This document shows positions 1 through 7,814 of a stretch of 64,000 nucleotides of DNA, in pieces. Every line of letters starts with the position of its first letter. Within the stretch, counting starts at the first letter, position 1. A program made the translations under genes and the position numbers. Source of the DNA: Nitratireductor luteus (GTDB lineage Bacteria > Pseudomonadota > Alphaproteobacteria > Rhizobiales > Rhizobiaceae); contig NZ_JAOANW010000018.1 in assembly GCF_026162365.1 (NCBI RefSeq), positions 31,520 to 95,519 on the forward strand. The letters run 5' to 3'. The notes under the pieces are model-generated. The model made no database searches, had not been told where the DNA came from, and saw nothing but the letters and a program-made list of their open reading frames with translations.

Positions 1-1
1 G

Positions 2-100
2 TTCCGCAACGGCAGGATTTCGGCCGAACTGACCGGCGACCAGATCAACGAAGAGAACATCCTCGCGGCGTCGTTCGAGATGCAGGAGAGCACCGCATGA
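2..100 (+). CDS. Sugar ABC transporter ATPase, C-terminal end only (partial)
   Basis: Only the last 32 codons are in the window, running in frame from base 2 to the TGA at 98-100. The tail reads like the C-terminus of RbsA/MglA-type ATPases of CUT2 sugar importers: a strand-turn with NGRISAEL, then EENILAASF a few residues before the end. The stop codon overlaps the start of the following permease (ATGA at 97-100), which is the usual tight coupling in such operons. The ATP-binding motifs lie outside the window, so the identification rests on this short tail and on the two permeases that follow. Confidence 0.7.
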   Translation, partial: FRNGRISAELTGDQINEENILAASFEMQESTA

Positions 101-1026
101 ACGGCAATTATCGGATATTGCTGCCGGTGCTTTCGCTGGCGGTGCTCATGGCTGCCGTTTTCTATCTCCAGCCACGGGCCATGAGCTATTTCGGGCTCAA
201 CCTTCTGTTCAATCTGGCGGTGCCCATCGCGCTGGCGACGATCGCCCAGATGATGATCATCATGGTCAACGACATCGACCTTTCGGTGGGCACGTTCGTA
301 AGCTTCGTCGCATGCGTGACGGCCACCTTCCTCAACGACGCGCCGCTTATCGGTGCCGCGATACTGGCCGCATCCATTCTCGCCTATGCGGGGCTCGGCG
401 CGCTGATCCACATGCGCCAGCTACCGGCCATCGTGGTCACGCTCGGCATGTCGTTCGTCTGGGCGGGGCTGGCGGTGCTCATCCTCCCCTCGCCCGGCGG
501 CGCAGCGCCCGCCTGGATACGCACACTGATGACGGTCAAGCCGCCGCTGGTGCCGATGGCGATCGTGGCCAGTGTGGGTATTGCCGCCCTCACCCATCTG
601 CTGATCATGCGGTCCTCGACAGGAACGCTGCTGCGCGGCGTCGGCGGCAACACGCGGGCCGTGCTTCGGGCCGGCTGGTCGGTGACGCGGCTCAAGGCGG
701 GCGCCTATGCGCTGGCCGGGTTCTTCGGCGTCCTGTCCGGCATGAGCCTTGTGGGCCTCACCACATCGGCCGACGCCAATATCGCGCTGCGCTACACTCT
801 GCTTTCCATCGCCGGCGTGATCCTGGGAGGCGGCGAATTCACCGGCGGCAGGATTTCGCCCGTCGGCGCGGTGATCGGCGCGCTGACGCTGGCGCTGGCC
901 GGCAGCTTCCTGTCGTTCATGCGGCTTTCGCCCGACTGGCAGATCGGCGCGCAGGGCGCGATCCTGATCCTCGTTCTGGCCGTCCGCCTGGTGTTCTCGC
1001 GCCGCAGCGCGCGCGTGGAAGGATAG
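97..1026 (+). CDS. Sugar ABC transporter permease (RbsC/CUT2 family)
   Basis: This 309-residue integral membrane protein is made almost entirely of hydrophobic helices. The conserved NDIDLSVG segment (about residues 48-55) is the hallmark of BPD_transp_2 permeases of ribose/xylose/autoinducer-2-type importers. Near residues 245-252 it has the GVILGGGEF version of the G-G-x-S/T loop. It probably forms half of a heterodimeric channel with the next gene product and is powered by the ATPase whose tail precedes it. The start overlaps the ATPase stop codon. No substrate-binding protein is visible in the window, so it should lie upstream; the sugar cannot be named from sequence alone. Confidence 0.85.
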   Translation: MNGNYRILLPVLSLAVLMAAVFYLQPRAMSYFGLNLLFNLAVPIALATIAQMMIIMVNDIDLSVGTFVSFVACVTATFLNDAPLIGAAILAASILAYAGLGALIHMRQLPAIVVTLGMSFVWAGLAVLILPSPGGAAPAWIRTLMTVKPPLVPMAIVASVGIAALTHLLIMRSSTGTLLRGVGGNTRAVLRAGWSVTRLKAGAYALAGFFGVLSGMSLVGLTTSADANIALRYTLLSIAGVILGGGEFTGGRISPVGAVIGALTLALAGSFLSFMRLSPDWQIGAQGAILILVLAVRLVFSRRSARVEG

Positions 1027-1031
1027 CAACG

Positions 1032-1994
1032 ATGACGGACACGGTGATTTCCACGCTTTCGCAGACCCACCGCAGGCCCTGGTTCTGGGCGTTTGTGGCC
1101 AGCACTGCGGCCTTCGGCGCGACGCTGCTTCTGACGGAGGGCCGCGGCGGCGGCGAGCTGCTGTCGGCGGCGCTGACCTTCGCCGCCTTCTCGGCCATTG
1201 TCGGCATCGGGCAGATGTTCGTCATCACGCTCGGGCCGGGCAATGTGGACCTGTCCATACCGGCGACGATGACGCTGGCCGGCACGCTGTCGCTCAAATT
1301 CATGGGCGGCGACGCCGCGCTCATCCTGCCCGGCCTTGGCGTCGCGCTGGCAGTGGGGCTGGGCGCCGGCACGGCCAACTACCTGCTGATCCGCTTTCTG
1401 CGCATCCCGCCGATCATCGCTACCCTGTCGGCCTCGTTCCTTTACCAGTCGCTGGCGATCTGGTCGAACCGGGGGCTGCGCATCAAGCCGCCTTCGATAT
1501 TGGCCGACTTCACGACCGGGGCCACGCTGGGCGTTCCCAATGTCGCGATCGTCGGGCTGCTCATCGCGGTCATCGCCTGGATCATCCTCGAACGTTCCAT
1601 CTATGGCCGGTGGCTTTCCGCCGTCGGCCAGAACGCGCGGGCGGCGCGGCTGAGCGGCGTGCCCGTCCAACTCATGTTCGCGGCGACATTCATCGGCTCG
1701 GCCGTGCTCGCCTCGCTCACCGGCTATCTGCTGGCAAGCTTTTCGGGGGGCGCTGCGCTGAACATGGGCACCGAGTATCTGTTGATCTCGATTGCCGTGG
1801 TCGTCATCGGCGGCTGTTCCATCGCCGGCGGCTATTCCAACGTTCCGGGCATATGGGGCGGGGCACTGCTCATGTTCCTCATCGTGTCGATGCTCAATTC
1901 CTACGGTCTGGGCGCAGGCGTGCGGCTGATCATGACCGGCACAATCATTATCGCCATCGTGGCCGCGGCGGCCGGAAAGGAGAGCTCGGCATGA
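1032..1994 (+). CDS. Sugar ABC transporter permease, second subunit (RbsC/CUT2 family)
   Basis: This 320-residue membrane protein belongs to the same family as the preceding permease, with the GNVDLSIPA variant of the xxDLSVG signature (about residues 70-78) and a VVIGGCSIAGG loop near residue 257. The chosen ATG lies 5 bases after the previous stop codon; longer upstream reading would run antiparallel through the first permease gene in another frame and is not credible. The TGA at 1992-1994 overlaps the ATG of the lactonase gene. Two different permease genes in one CUT2 operon are common in rhizobia and imply a heterodimeric pore. Confidence 0.85.
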   Translation: MTDTVISTLSQTHRRPWFWAFVASTAAFGATLLLTEGRGGGELLSAALTFAAFSAIVGIGQMFVITLGPGNVDLSIPATMTLAGTLSLKFMGGDAALILPGLGVALAVGLGAGTANYLLIRFLRIPPIIATLSASFLYQSLAIWSNRGLRIKPPSILADFTTGATLGVPNVAIVGLLIAVIAWIILERSIYGRWLSAVGQNARAARLSGVPVQLMFAATFIGSAVLASLTGYLLASFSGGAALNMGTEYLLISIAVVVIGGCSIAGGYSNVPGIWGGALLMFLIVSMLNSYGLGAGVRLIMTGTIIIAIVAAAAGKESSA

Positions 1995-2902
1995 GCTGCG
2001 CAACATCAATCTACCAGATCGTCGACCCGCGCTTCCGGCCGCTGATCCAGCCCAACGCCCATCTGCGCCAGCTTGCCACCGGCTTCGAATGGGCGGAGGG
2101 GCCGGTCTGGTTCGCCGATCACCAGCTCCTGCTTTTCTCGGACATTCCAAGCGACCGCATGATGCGGCTGACGATGGACGGGCAGGTCGGCGTCTTCCGC
2201 GCGCCGTCGGGCTACAGCAACGGCAATACGCGCGACCGGCAGGGCAGGCTCGTCACCTGCGAGCACGGCACGCGCTCGGTGACATGCACCGAGCCCGACG
2301 GAACGCGCACCGTCCTTGCCGACAGCTACCAGGGGCGGCAACTCAATTCGCCCAACGACGTCATCGTGCAGTCCAACGGGGCGATCTGGTTCACCGATCC
2401 GACCTACGGCATCCTGAGCGACTATGAGGGCTACGAGGCGGAGCCCGAACAGGCGCATCACAACGTCTTCCGCATCGATCCCGGCTGCGGCGAGGTGGAG
2501 GCGATGATCACCGATTTCGTGCAGCCGAACGGGCTGGCGTTGTCGCCCGACGAGCGGACGCTCTATGTGGCCGAGTCCGGCTCAAGCCACGATGACGGCG
2601 TGCCCTCCATCATCCGCGCCTTCGCGCTTTCGGAGGACGGAAAGATCGAGAACGACTGGACATTCGCCACCATCGACAAGGGGCTGCCGGACGGCATGCG
2701 CGTGGATTCGCAGGGCAATCTGTGGAGCTCGGCCGCCGACGGCATCCACTGCTTCTCCCCGGAAGGCACGCTCCTGGGCAAGATCCTGGTTCCCGAAGTG
2801 GTCGCCAATCTCTGCTTCGGCGGTCCCCGCGGCAACCGCCTCTTCATCACCGCGACGACATCGGTCTATTCGGTGGCGCTCAACGTGCGGTCGGCGGTTT
2901 GA
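1991..2902 (+). CDS. SMP-30/gluconolactonase-LRE family protein
   Basis: This 303-residue protein has the six-bladed beta-propeller signatures of the SGL family: FEWAEGPVW near residue 32 (metal-binding Glu), LNSPNDVIV (metal-binding Asn) near 118, and NGLALSPDERTLYVAES near 178 (second Asn). Members hydrolyse sugar lactones such as glucono- or xylonolactone, using one divalent metal ion. Its start overlaps the permease stop by four bases, so the operon couples sugar uptake with hydrolysis of an oxidised sugar lactone. A sugar dehydrogenase producing that lactone is expected outside the window. Cytoplasmic location is likely because no signal peptide is visible. Confidence 0.85.
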   Translation: MSCATSIYQIVDPRFRPLIQPNAHLRQLATGFEWAEGPVWFADHQLLLFSDIPSDRMMRLTMDGQVGVFRAPSGYSNGNTRDRQGRLVTCEHGTRSVTCTEPDGTRTVLADSYQGRQLNSPNDVIVQSNGAIWFTDPTYGILSDYEGYEAEPEQAHHNVFRIDPGCGEVEAMITDFVQPNGLALSPDERTLYVAESGSSHDDGVPSIIRAFALSEDGKIENDWTFATIDKGLPDGMRVDSQGNLWSSAADGIHCFSPEGTLLGKILVPEVVANLCFGGPRGNRLFITATTSVYSVALNVRSAV

Positions 2903-3313
2903 TGGGCAGAGTGTTGCGGGAGGCAGTACGGCTTGCTGCCGCGTAGCCTATCGGTTCGAACGCTGATTGGGGGTGGCGTGCCCCACCTCGTTGGCGTTAT
3001 GCCGGGATCATTGCGCCTGCCCGAGGGGGGCTGGCGAATACCGCCGACGGACACGATGGAACGGATACAGCAGCAGGCGGGGCCATGCGCCCTTGATCTC
3101 CAGAGTGCCGAGATCGATCAACTTGGCATGACAAGTATGGTCTGCATCAAGCGCGAGCCAAAAAACCAAAAGCGACAAACAAGGCGCTGACGGCCACGGC
3201 GGGATCGGATAATGCCAAATATGGGGCAGTTCTTTTCAATGGTTTCGAGGTCCAGGCCTTTGACCCTCGTTCGGCAGTCTGCCGGTTGCTGGGTCGCGAC
3301 CTCCCTCTCCTTC
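2903..3313. other. Gene-poor stretch between the sugar operon and the DUF2285 gene
   Basis: About 410 bases with no reading frame that has both a plausible ribosome binding site and recognisable protein features. It separates converging transcription units. A short GGTGG/CCACC inverted repeat near 2972-2987 is too weak, and lacks a T run, to be called a terminator. The segment ggttcgaacg near 2953 superficially resembles a tRNA T-arm, but no cloverleaf can be drawn around it. Confidence 0.5.
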
Positions 3314-4120
3314 TCAGACCTGCTTGAGGAGCTTCAGATAGCCGCCCTCCACTATTCGCCGCGCGCTCCGGATCAACCGCTGAACGCGTGTGCGGTAACC
3401 TGCATCCCAATCCTCGGTGGCAGCGCGTTGCCCGAACAGCACCGTGGCGATGTCGCGCCGGCTCGCCCCTGCCTCGATCCCATCCCAGGCACGTAGCATA
3501 TTGACCCACCGCCCGGCCCGACGCTCAACCGGATAGAGGCTGCCGAGAAAGCGCTGATGGCGATGGAGGCCGCTCAGCCGGCGCAGAAGAATCGACTTGG
3601 TTTCGAATTCCGCCATGCCGCACAGCGTGCACCTCAAATTGACTGGTCCCGCAAAAGGATCGCTTCCTGAAAGGGCCAGTTGCAGATGTCGTGCGCCGTC
3701 GGAAAACAGGATGTATTGTCCCTCCGTCCCCATGCGCACAACGACCTTCAGCAAGGAACAATCGCGAAAATCGAAGCTCCCACTGCTGGATTGTGCTGGC
3801 CATGCCTCCACCTTCAACACCAGCGGATTACGCTCGGGAAGCCAGCATAGTACTGGCCTGCCGTCGATTTCAAAGCAGCAGGCACCCCACTGCCTGACAT
3901 GTTCGGTCTCAGCACATTCGATGATTGGTGCGTATTGCTCCGCAGCAAGCCGGCAGGGTAACGCTTTCATGTCTGACTGAAACTGGCGATTGCGGACAAG
4001 CCACTCTCCCGTCCAGCCGAACAGGTCGAGATTTCCGGCATGGTTGTAGCGGGCGGAGTCGTGCCAATCAGCGCATGGGCTTCCGTTCCACAGAACTTGC
4101 GCCCCGCCCATTACGCCCAT
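3314..4120 (-). CDS. DUF6499-DUF2285 protein, FseA-like (single-ORF ICE excision activator candidate)
   Basis: This 268-residue protein has an N-terminal DUF6499-like block (DWHDSARYNH about residues 18-27, then FGWTGEWLVRNRQF) and a C-terminal DUF2285 block ending in RRIVEGGYLKLL. The same two-part architecture makes up FseA of Mesorhizobium ICEMlSymR7A, where two overlapping ORFs (msi172/msi171) must be joined by ribosomal frameshifting to activate excision. Here both halves are already in one frame. It lies 56 bases downstream of the luxI-type gene on the same strand, the same order as traI1-msi172-msi171. The start codon lacks a strong Shine-Dalgarno sequence (an ATG 9 bases further in is equally possible), so translation may depend on upstream genes. 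No relaxase or integrase is visible nearby. Confidence 0.75.
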   Translation of the reverse strand: MGVMGGAQVLWNGSPCADWHDSARYNHAGNLDLFGWTGEWLVRNRQFQSDMKALPCRLAAEQYAPIIECAETEHVRQWGACCFEIDGRPVLCWLPERNPLVLKVEAWPAQSSSGSFDFRDCSLLKVVVRMGTEGQYILFSDGARHLQLALSGSDPFAGPVNLRCTLCGMAEFETKSILLRRLSGLHRHQRFLGSLYPVERRAGRWVNMLRAWDGIEAGASRRDIATVLFGQRAATEDWDAGYRTRVQRLIRSARRIVEGGYLKLLKQV

Positions 4121-4176
4121 TCATGGCCGAACGCCAAGACGCCGCTGGTCCAGGCTGACCGCCGCCGCCGGTGGCG

Positions 4177-4764
4177 TCAGCAATCCCGGTTCGGCTCCAT
4201 TTCGCGGGTGCCATGCGCTAAGATGCGCGTGGAATCCTGATCCATTTTCAACTCGGCGGCTGTCAGGCTCATGCGGCCGACTTCGACGAAGGGCCCGAGC
4301 GTGCGATAAGAAAAACCGGCAGCCTCAAACCGCCCAATCCAGTCGGGCTCGATCACGCAGGTGAGGGTATTGATACCGAGCGACCTGCAGGTTGGCGCGA
4401 CAGCATCGATCAGCTCTCTGAAGAGCGGTCCGCCTCGATATTCCCGTTTGACGAAAAACCGCGACCATTCCCAGATGCCACGGCCGCACGGAACGGAGCT
4501 CTCCACGAGGTGCGAAAAATGATCGAGGAGCAGGTGTGGTCGGTTGGTGGGAATGAATCTGTACCCGCCAACCACCTCGTTTCGATGGGTGGCCAGCAAA
4601 TAGACGGTGTCCGGGGTGTCGTAGTCATCGATCTCACGGCCGTCGGGCCTGCAAAGATCGGTCCAGCCGCGCTCGCGGACAAAGATATCGTGACGCAGCC
4701 TGTAGTGCCTTTCGAGCAGCTCCTGGTGGCGCGCGTCGGCGGTTCCCTTGATAAGATGCAACAT
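4177..4764 (-). CDS. LuxI/TraI-type acyl-homoserine-lactone synthase
   Basis: This 195-residue enzyme would make an N-acyl-homoserine lactone from S-adenosylmethionine and acyl-ACP. The conserved LuxI core is present: YRLRHDIFVRERGW (Arg, Phe and Trp of the N-terminal signature), an acidic DDYDT segment, GYRFIPT and the WEWSRFFV block with its conserved Glu/Arg. I chose the ATG at 4764 because AGGAG lies 11 bases before it; an in-frame ATG at 4794 has no ribosome binding site. An 18-bp palindrome resembling a lux/tra box sits 57 bases upstream. It follows the luxR-type gene and precedes the FseA-like gene, probably in one operon. Confidence 0.9.
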   Translation of the reverse strand: MLHLIKGTADARHQELLERHYRLRHDIFVRERGWTDLCRPDGREIDDYDTPDTVYLLATHRNEVVGGYRFIPTNRPHLLLDHFSHLVESSVPCGRGIWEWSRFFVKREYRGGPLFRELIDAVAPTCRSLGINTLTCVIEPDWIGRFEAAGFSYRTLGPFVEVGRMSLTAAELKMDQDSTRILAHGTREMEPNRDC

Positions 4765-4820
4765 CGAGACTGTCACTCCTGTCGGAAGCGACATTCTTCG
4801 TGCAGCCCGGACGCGCGACC

Positions 4821-4838
4821 ATGGTCAAAGCTGACCAT
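4821..4838. promoter_or_regulatory. Perfect 18-bp lux/tra-box-like palindrome
   Basis: The bases ATGGTCA-aagc-TGACCAT form two perfect 7-bp arms around a 4-bp spacer. The length and symmetry equal those of LuxR/TraR operators (18 bp), and the site lies in the 60-90-base gap between the luxR-type and luxI-type genes, just before the latter. Autoinduction of the luxI-type gene, and of the downstream FseA-like gene, through this site is the natural inference. Confidence 0.7.
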
Positions 4839-4855
4839 TGACGCTCCTGTTCGGA

Positions 4856-5578
4856 TCAAGCGGCGATTTCCATCAGGATCAATGCCTTGGCGATGGCCTG
4901 GGAACGGGTGACGCAGTCGAGTTTGCGCATCGCACTGGTGACATGCTTGTTCGCAGTAGATTCGGAGATACGCAGGATGCGCGATATCTCCCAGGCCGTC
5001 TTGCCTGCGGCCACCCAGCTCAGTACCTCCCGCTCGCGCTGCGACAGCCTGGGACCATCTCGATGAAATTTGCGGTCGGTCAGGAATTGCAGCCTGCTTG
5101 CAAAGGTGAGCGAGAGCGCGCTGAGCGATGGGAGCGCATCGGCCTTTGCGCTGGGTGCGTCTCCCGCTAGGGAGATACATCCGGTGAGCGCGTTACGGAC
5201 AATGACCGGCACGCAGTAGCCGTCCCTGAGCCCGGCGTCCACCGCCTCCATCATGATCCTGTTGGCTGTCGGACCGTAGGCCCTCGTCCGCCCAACGGCC
5301 TCTTTCCAGGTAAACGGCCGCTTGCGAGAAACGCAGGTCAGGACGACGGGATCATGCTTAACGTAGTCGCGGGATACATAGTGCGACATCCAGTCTTCTG
5401 GCCAAAAACGCTCCAGGACCAACTGGTCAAACCGCTGTCCGGCTGAGGGCAATCCGGTCAGGATAAAGTATTTGCAGCCGAATTCCTGAACGGCCGCGTA
5501 ATATGTCTCGACGAGCACATCAACGGCCATCGCGTTTGCCAGCGACAGCGTGTGTTGAAGAACCTGCTTTGCATCCAT
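4856..5578 (-). CDS. LuxR/TraR-type quorum-sensing transcriptional activator
   Basis: This 240-residue regulator has an N-terminal autoinducer-binding domain with the expected ligand-contact pattern (Trp in DWMSHYV, Asp in KHDPVV, Trp in PFTWKEA) and a C-terminal LuxR helix-turn-helix (LSQREREVLSWVAAGKTAWE, then ISESTANKHVTSAMRKL). The ATG at 5578 is preceded by GGGAG six bases away; upstream in-frame codons lack this. It is the first gene of the luxR-luxI-fseA-like unit. By analogy with TraR on ICEMlSymR7A it would bind an acyl-homoserine lactone and activate the palindrome at 4821-4838. Confidence 0.9.
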   Translation of the reverse strand: MDAKQVLQHTLSLANAMAVDVLVETYYAAVQEFGCKYFILTGLPSAGQRFDQLVLERFWPEDWMSHYVSRDYVKHDPVVLTCVSRKRPFTWKEAVGRTRAYGPTANRIMMEAVDAGLRDGYCVPVIVRNALTGCISLAGDAPSAKADALPSLSALSLTFASRLQFLTDRKFHRDGPRLSQREREVLSWVAAGKTAWEISRILRISESTANKHVTSAMRKLDCVTRSQAIAKALILMEIAA

Positions 5579-5765
5579 GCCGCGCTCCCACATAACCCCA
5601 GCGTCTGGTAACGAGCCCTGCAGATACTTAGCCGCCTGCGTTCGAGCCCGCGCACTGCAAACGATTTTGAGCACGTACAAGCCATCGCGCAAGCCTGCAC
5701 AATCAATTGGCTATGCTTGCTGGAAACGGACCGAGAGTATGGGGCAACCCATTAGACGGCGTATG

Positions 5766-6050
5766 TCAGGGGACTTCCTCTGGTCGAGAGGGGGGATCGC
5801 CTTCTCCCGAAGCACAGGCTTGCTCGCCTCTGCGCTGCAATTCTGCGAACACCGTAAACCAGAAACGGAAGTCGGCCTCGCGCCCCGCGTATCGGGCAGT
5901 AAAGGCCGCCGACGCAGCGGCGAGCGACGCCTTCGAGCCGTATAGAGAGGCTGTTATATCGACTGCCTCTGCCGGATCGGCAAAGTTCCACAGGGTCATC
6001 TCGCCGCTGCCGTCAGCAGCGCTTGTTCCTTCGCACTTGTGTTCAGCCAT
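5766..6050 (-). CDS. Small hypothetical protein upstream of the luxR-type gene
   Basis: This 94-residue protein has no assigned function. It has a good ribosome binding site (GGGAG, seven bases before the ATG) and an alpha-helical, aromatic-rich core with DFRFWFTVFAELQRR near residues 59-73, a pattern I have seen in short uncharacterised proteobacterial proteins. It is encoded just upstream of, and in the same direction as, the quorum-sensing genes. A GC-rich inverted repeat (CGGGGC/GCCCCG, 6079-6095) lies upstream of the start. On ICEMlSymR7A a small antiactivator (QseM) restrains TraR; whether this protein plays such a part cannot be told from sequence. Confidence 0.55.
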   Translation of the reverse strand: MAEHKCEGTSAADGSGEMTLWNFADPAEAVDITASLYGSKASLAAASAAFTARYAGREADFRFWFTVFAELQRRGEQACASGEGDPPSRPEEVP

Positions 6051-6526
6051 ACCAAATCTCCCGCGGGTGAGTCGGACGCGGGGCGCAATGCCCCGGGCCG
6101 GACGTCAAAAACCCACGGAAGTGAGCCACGGTCTTCAGGCCTGAGCCCTCGACATAATCGTGTCGTCCCTGGCCGTCGAGGCGACGAGCATGGCACGGCT
6201 TGCGTGCGAGACCAATATTGCAAAGCCTGGCGTGAAGCGCAATCGGATCTTCTTTTCTGCCGGTCGCTCGAGTTTTGTGCGCAGCCAGCGGTCATCCCGC
6301 ACCCAATGCCTGAGGGACCGGGCACGTGAGTAACAACGGGAACGTCAACACGCCCCGCAAAGCGCGGCCTCGGTTGAAAACAGCGGTGGTTGAGCGCAGC
6401 TTGGCAACTTGTTCTCCGAACACGGCGCGGCTTCGACCGTTGGGTAAATCCGCACCAGCAACGCCTGGCGACCCGCGCAGCACAGTTTTGGCGCCTCTGT
6501 AAACGGGTCTGTCGATATGGCTCGCC
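6051..6526. other. Gene-poor stretch
   Basis: About 475 bases between the small hypothetical gene and the nucleotidyltransferase-HEPN gene. Reading frames exist on both strands but none has a recognisable protein pattern or ribosome binding site. A short inverted repeat at 6079-6095 probably belongs to the promoter of the small gene at 5766-6050. Confidence 0.45.
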
Positions 6527-7441
6527 TCAGCTCTTGCCCGCTTCCTTGCCCAGCTTTTCAAGATGCTCGCGACAAACCAGCTCTACAAGTTCGTGCAATT
6601 GCACGGTGCGCTCGCCGAGCCAGCGGAGAGCCTCTTCGCTGATCTCGTAATATCTTGAATAGCGGGCTTTCACATAGGCCTCGTTCAGCGTGTTGAACCA
6701 TGCCGTATACCGGTGCTGATCCCGTGGCCAGATATCGGCTAGCCGGTGATCTTGATCTTCTGCAAGAGACCGCAGAAATGTAAGATTGTGAGATGGCGGC
6801 CCATAATTCGTGAGGGTTAGCAGCACAGTCGAGTACGCATGCTCTATGGCCTGATGCATCTCGAAGGCAGCGATTTTATACCTACCCTTCTCGGTGTGTA
6901 AGCGGATGCTGTCCATAAGCCCTTGGGCGAAAGGGAATCTATCTTTGAAGTTCTCCTTCGCCACTCTCCAAGCATCCTTGGATGTCAACGGCCGCGGCTC
7001 GGCAAGCGGCTCGTCATCCAACTCATAAAGCACAATGCCTTCGCGGCGGATATCGGTGAAGAAATACTGCCCCTCGCGCAGGGCTGTGTTTACCTCGCGC
7101 CGCGAATGCACGATGAAGCTCACCACGGTTTTCACGCCGCGGTCACGTAGCAGTCGGTCCTTCGCTTTTGCCCAGTAGGCCGCGAAATCGGCAAGCTTCC
7201 TGTTGTTGATGACGATCAAAAGATCGTAGTCGGAACGGTAACCTTTCTTGGTGTGCGGCTCGTCCACCCAGTCGCCGCGCGCGTAGGAGCCAAACAGGAT
7301 GATCTTGAGGATCCGGCCCCGCTTCTTGAACCCGGCCGTTCCCTCTGCCAGCGCATCATCGAATTCCTCGTGGAGGATATCTACTATGCGGCCAAGCTCG
7401 CGCTGTTTCTTCTCCGGGAGGTGGTCGAGGTTTGTCTTCAT
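6527..7441 (-). CDS. Fused nucleotidyltransferase (MNT)-HEPN domain protein
   Basis: This 304-residue protein begins with a pol-beta-type nucleotidyltransferase domain: LFGSYARGDW near residues 49-58 (GSxxRG motif) and SDYDLLIV near 75 (DxD metal site). From about residue 150 it continues with an all-helical HEPN domain (CAKENF-like start, then EMHQAIEHAYSTVLLTL). MNT and HEPN are separate antitoxin and toxin genes in MNT-HEPN systems; here they are one chain. I find no clear Rx4-6H RNase motif in the HEPN half, so nuclease activity is doubtful. AAAGG five bases before the ATG supports the start. Single-chain members are common in accessory DNA of Alphaproteobacteria and lack a firm function. 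Confidence 0.8.
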   Translation of the reverse strand: MKTNLDHLPEKKQRELGRIVDILHEEFDDALAEGTAGFKKRGRILKIILFGSYARGDWVDEPHTKKGYRSDYDLLIVINNRKLADFAAYWAKAKDRLLRDRGVKTVVSFIVHSRREVNTALREGQYFFTDIRREGIVLYELDDEPLAEPRPLTSKDAWRVAKENFKDRFPFAQGLMDSIRLHTEKGRYKIAAFEMHQAIEHAYSTVLLTLTNYGPPSHNLTFLRSLAEDQDHRLADIWPRDQHRYTAWFNTLNEAYVKARYSRYYEISEEALRWLGERTVQLHELVELVCREHLEKLGKEAGKS

Positions 7442-7814
7442 CCGAACCTTTCGCTTGACGCAGCGTGCTGCGCCCGACCCTTACAACAGCTACCGCCCTG
7501 TCGCAAAGGATCGCGAGCGGCATTGCGCCCAAGGGTGGCCGGCTGGCTGCGGTAACCTGGCGGCCTGACGATGATACGGTTTTGTTAGCGTACGAGACAC
7601 TAAATCAGGATATTGCGCCCCGCCAGAATTGACCTCTCTAGGTATAAGTTCTGTCACCTTCCCTGCAGTTGCCAAGGGGATAGCGGTCGGCTTTGATTGC
7701 ACCGTAGTGCGATATCGAATGCCAGATGGCGGCGATTGTTGCGGCGGATGGATGCGGCCCGATTTGCAACGGTCGCGCCTGACCCGCCCGTCTTGCCGCT
7801 GCGGCAGGAAACCC
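7442..7814. other. Gene-poor stretch, divergent promoter region
   Basis: About 370 bases between the divergently transcribed MNT-HEPN and PhoB-like genes. No coding frame with recognisable features was found. It should hold both promoters, but I see no confident motif. Confidence 0.45.

Noticed and set aside
312..1031. Upstream extension of the second sugar permease
   Set aside because: The extension overlaps the first permease in another frame and is Arg-rich; the ATG at 1032 gives the family's normal length.
792..2150. A 452-codon open frame on the minus strand
   Set aside because: It is antisense to the second sugar permease; Arg/Asp-rich shadow of a high-GC gene with no domain.
2941..3000. 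Possible tRNA T-arm (ggttcgaacg) as an integration site
   Set aside because: No acceptor, D or anticodon stem can be paired around it.
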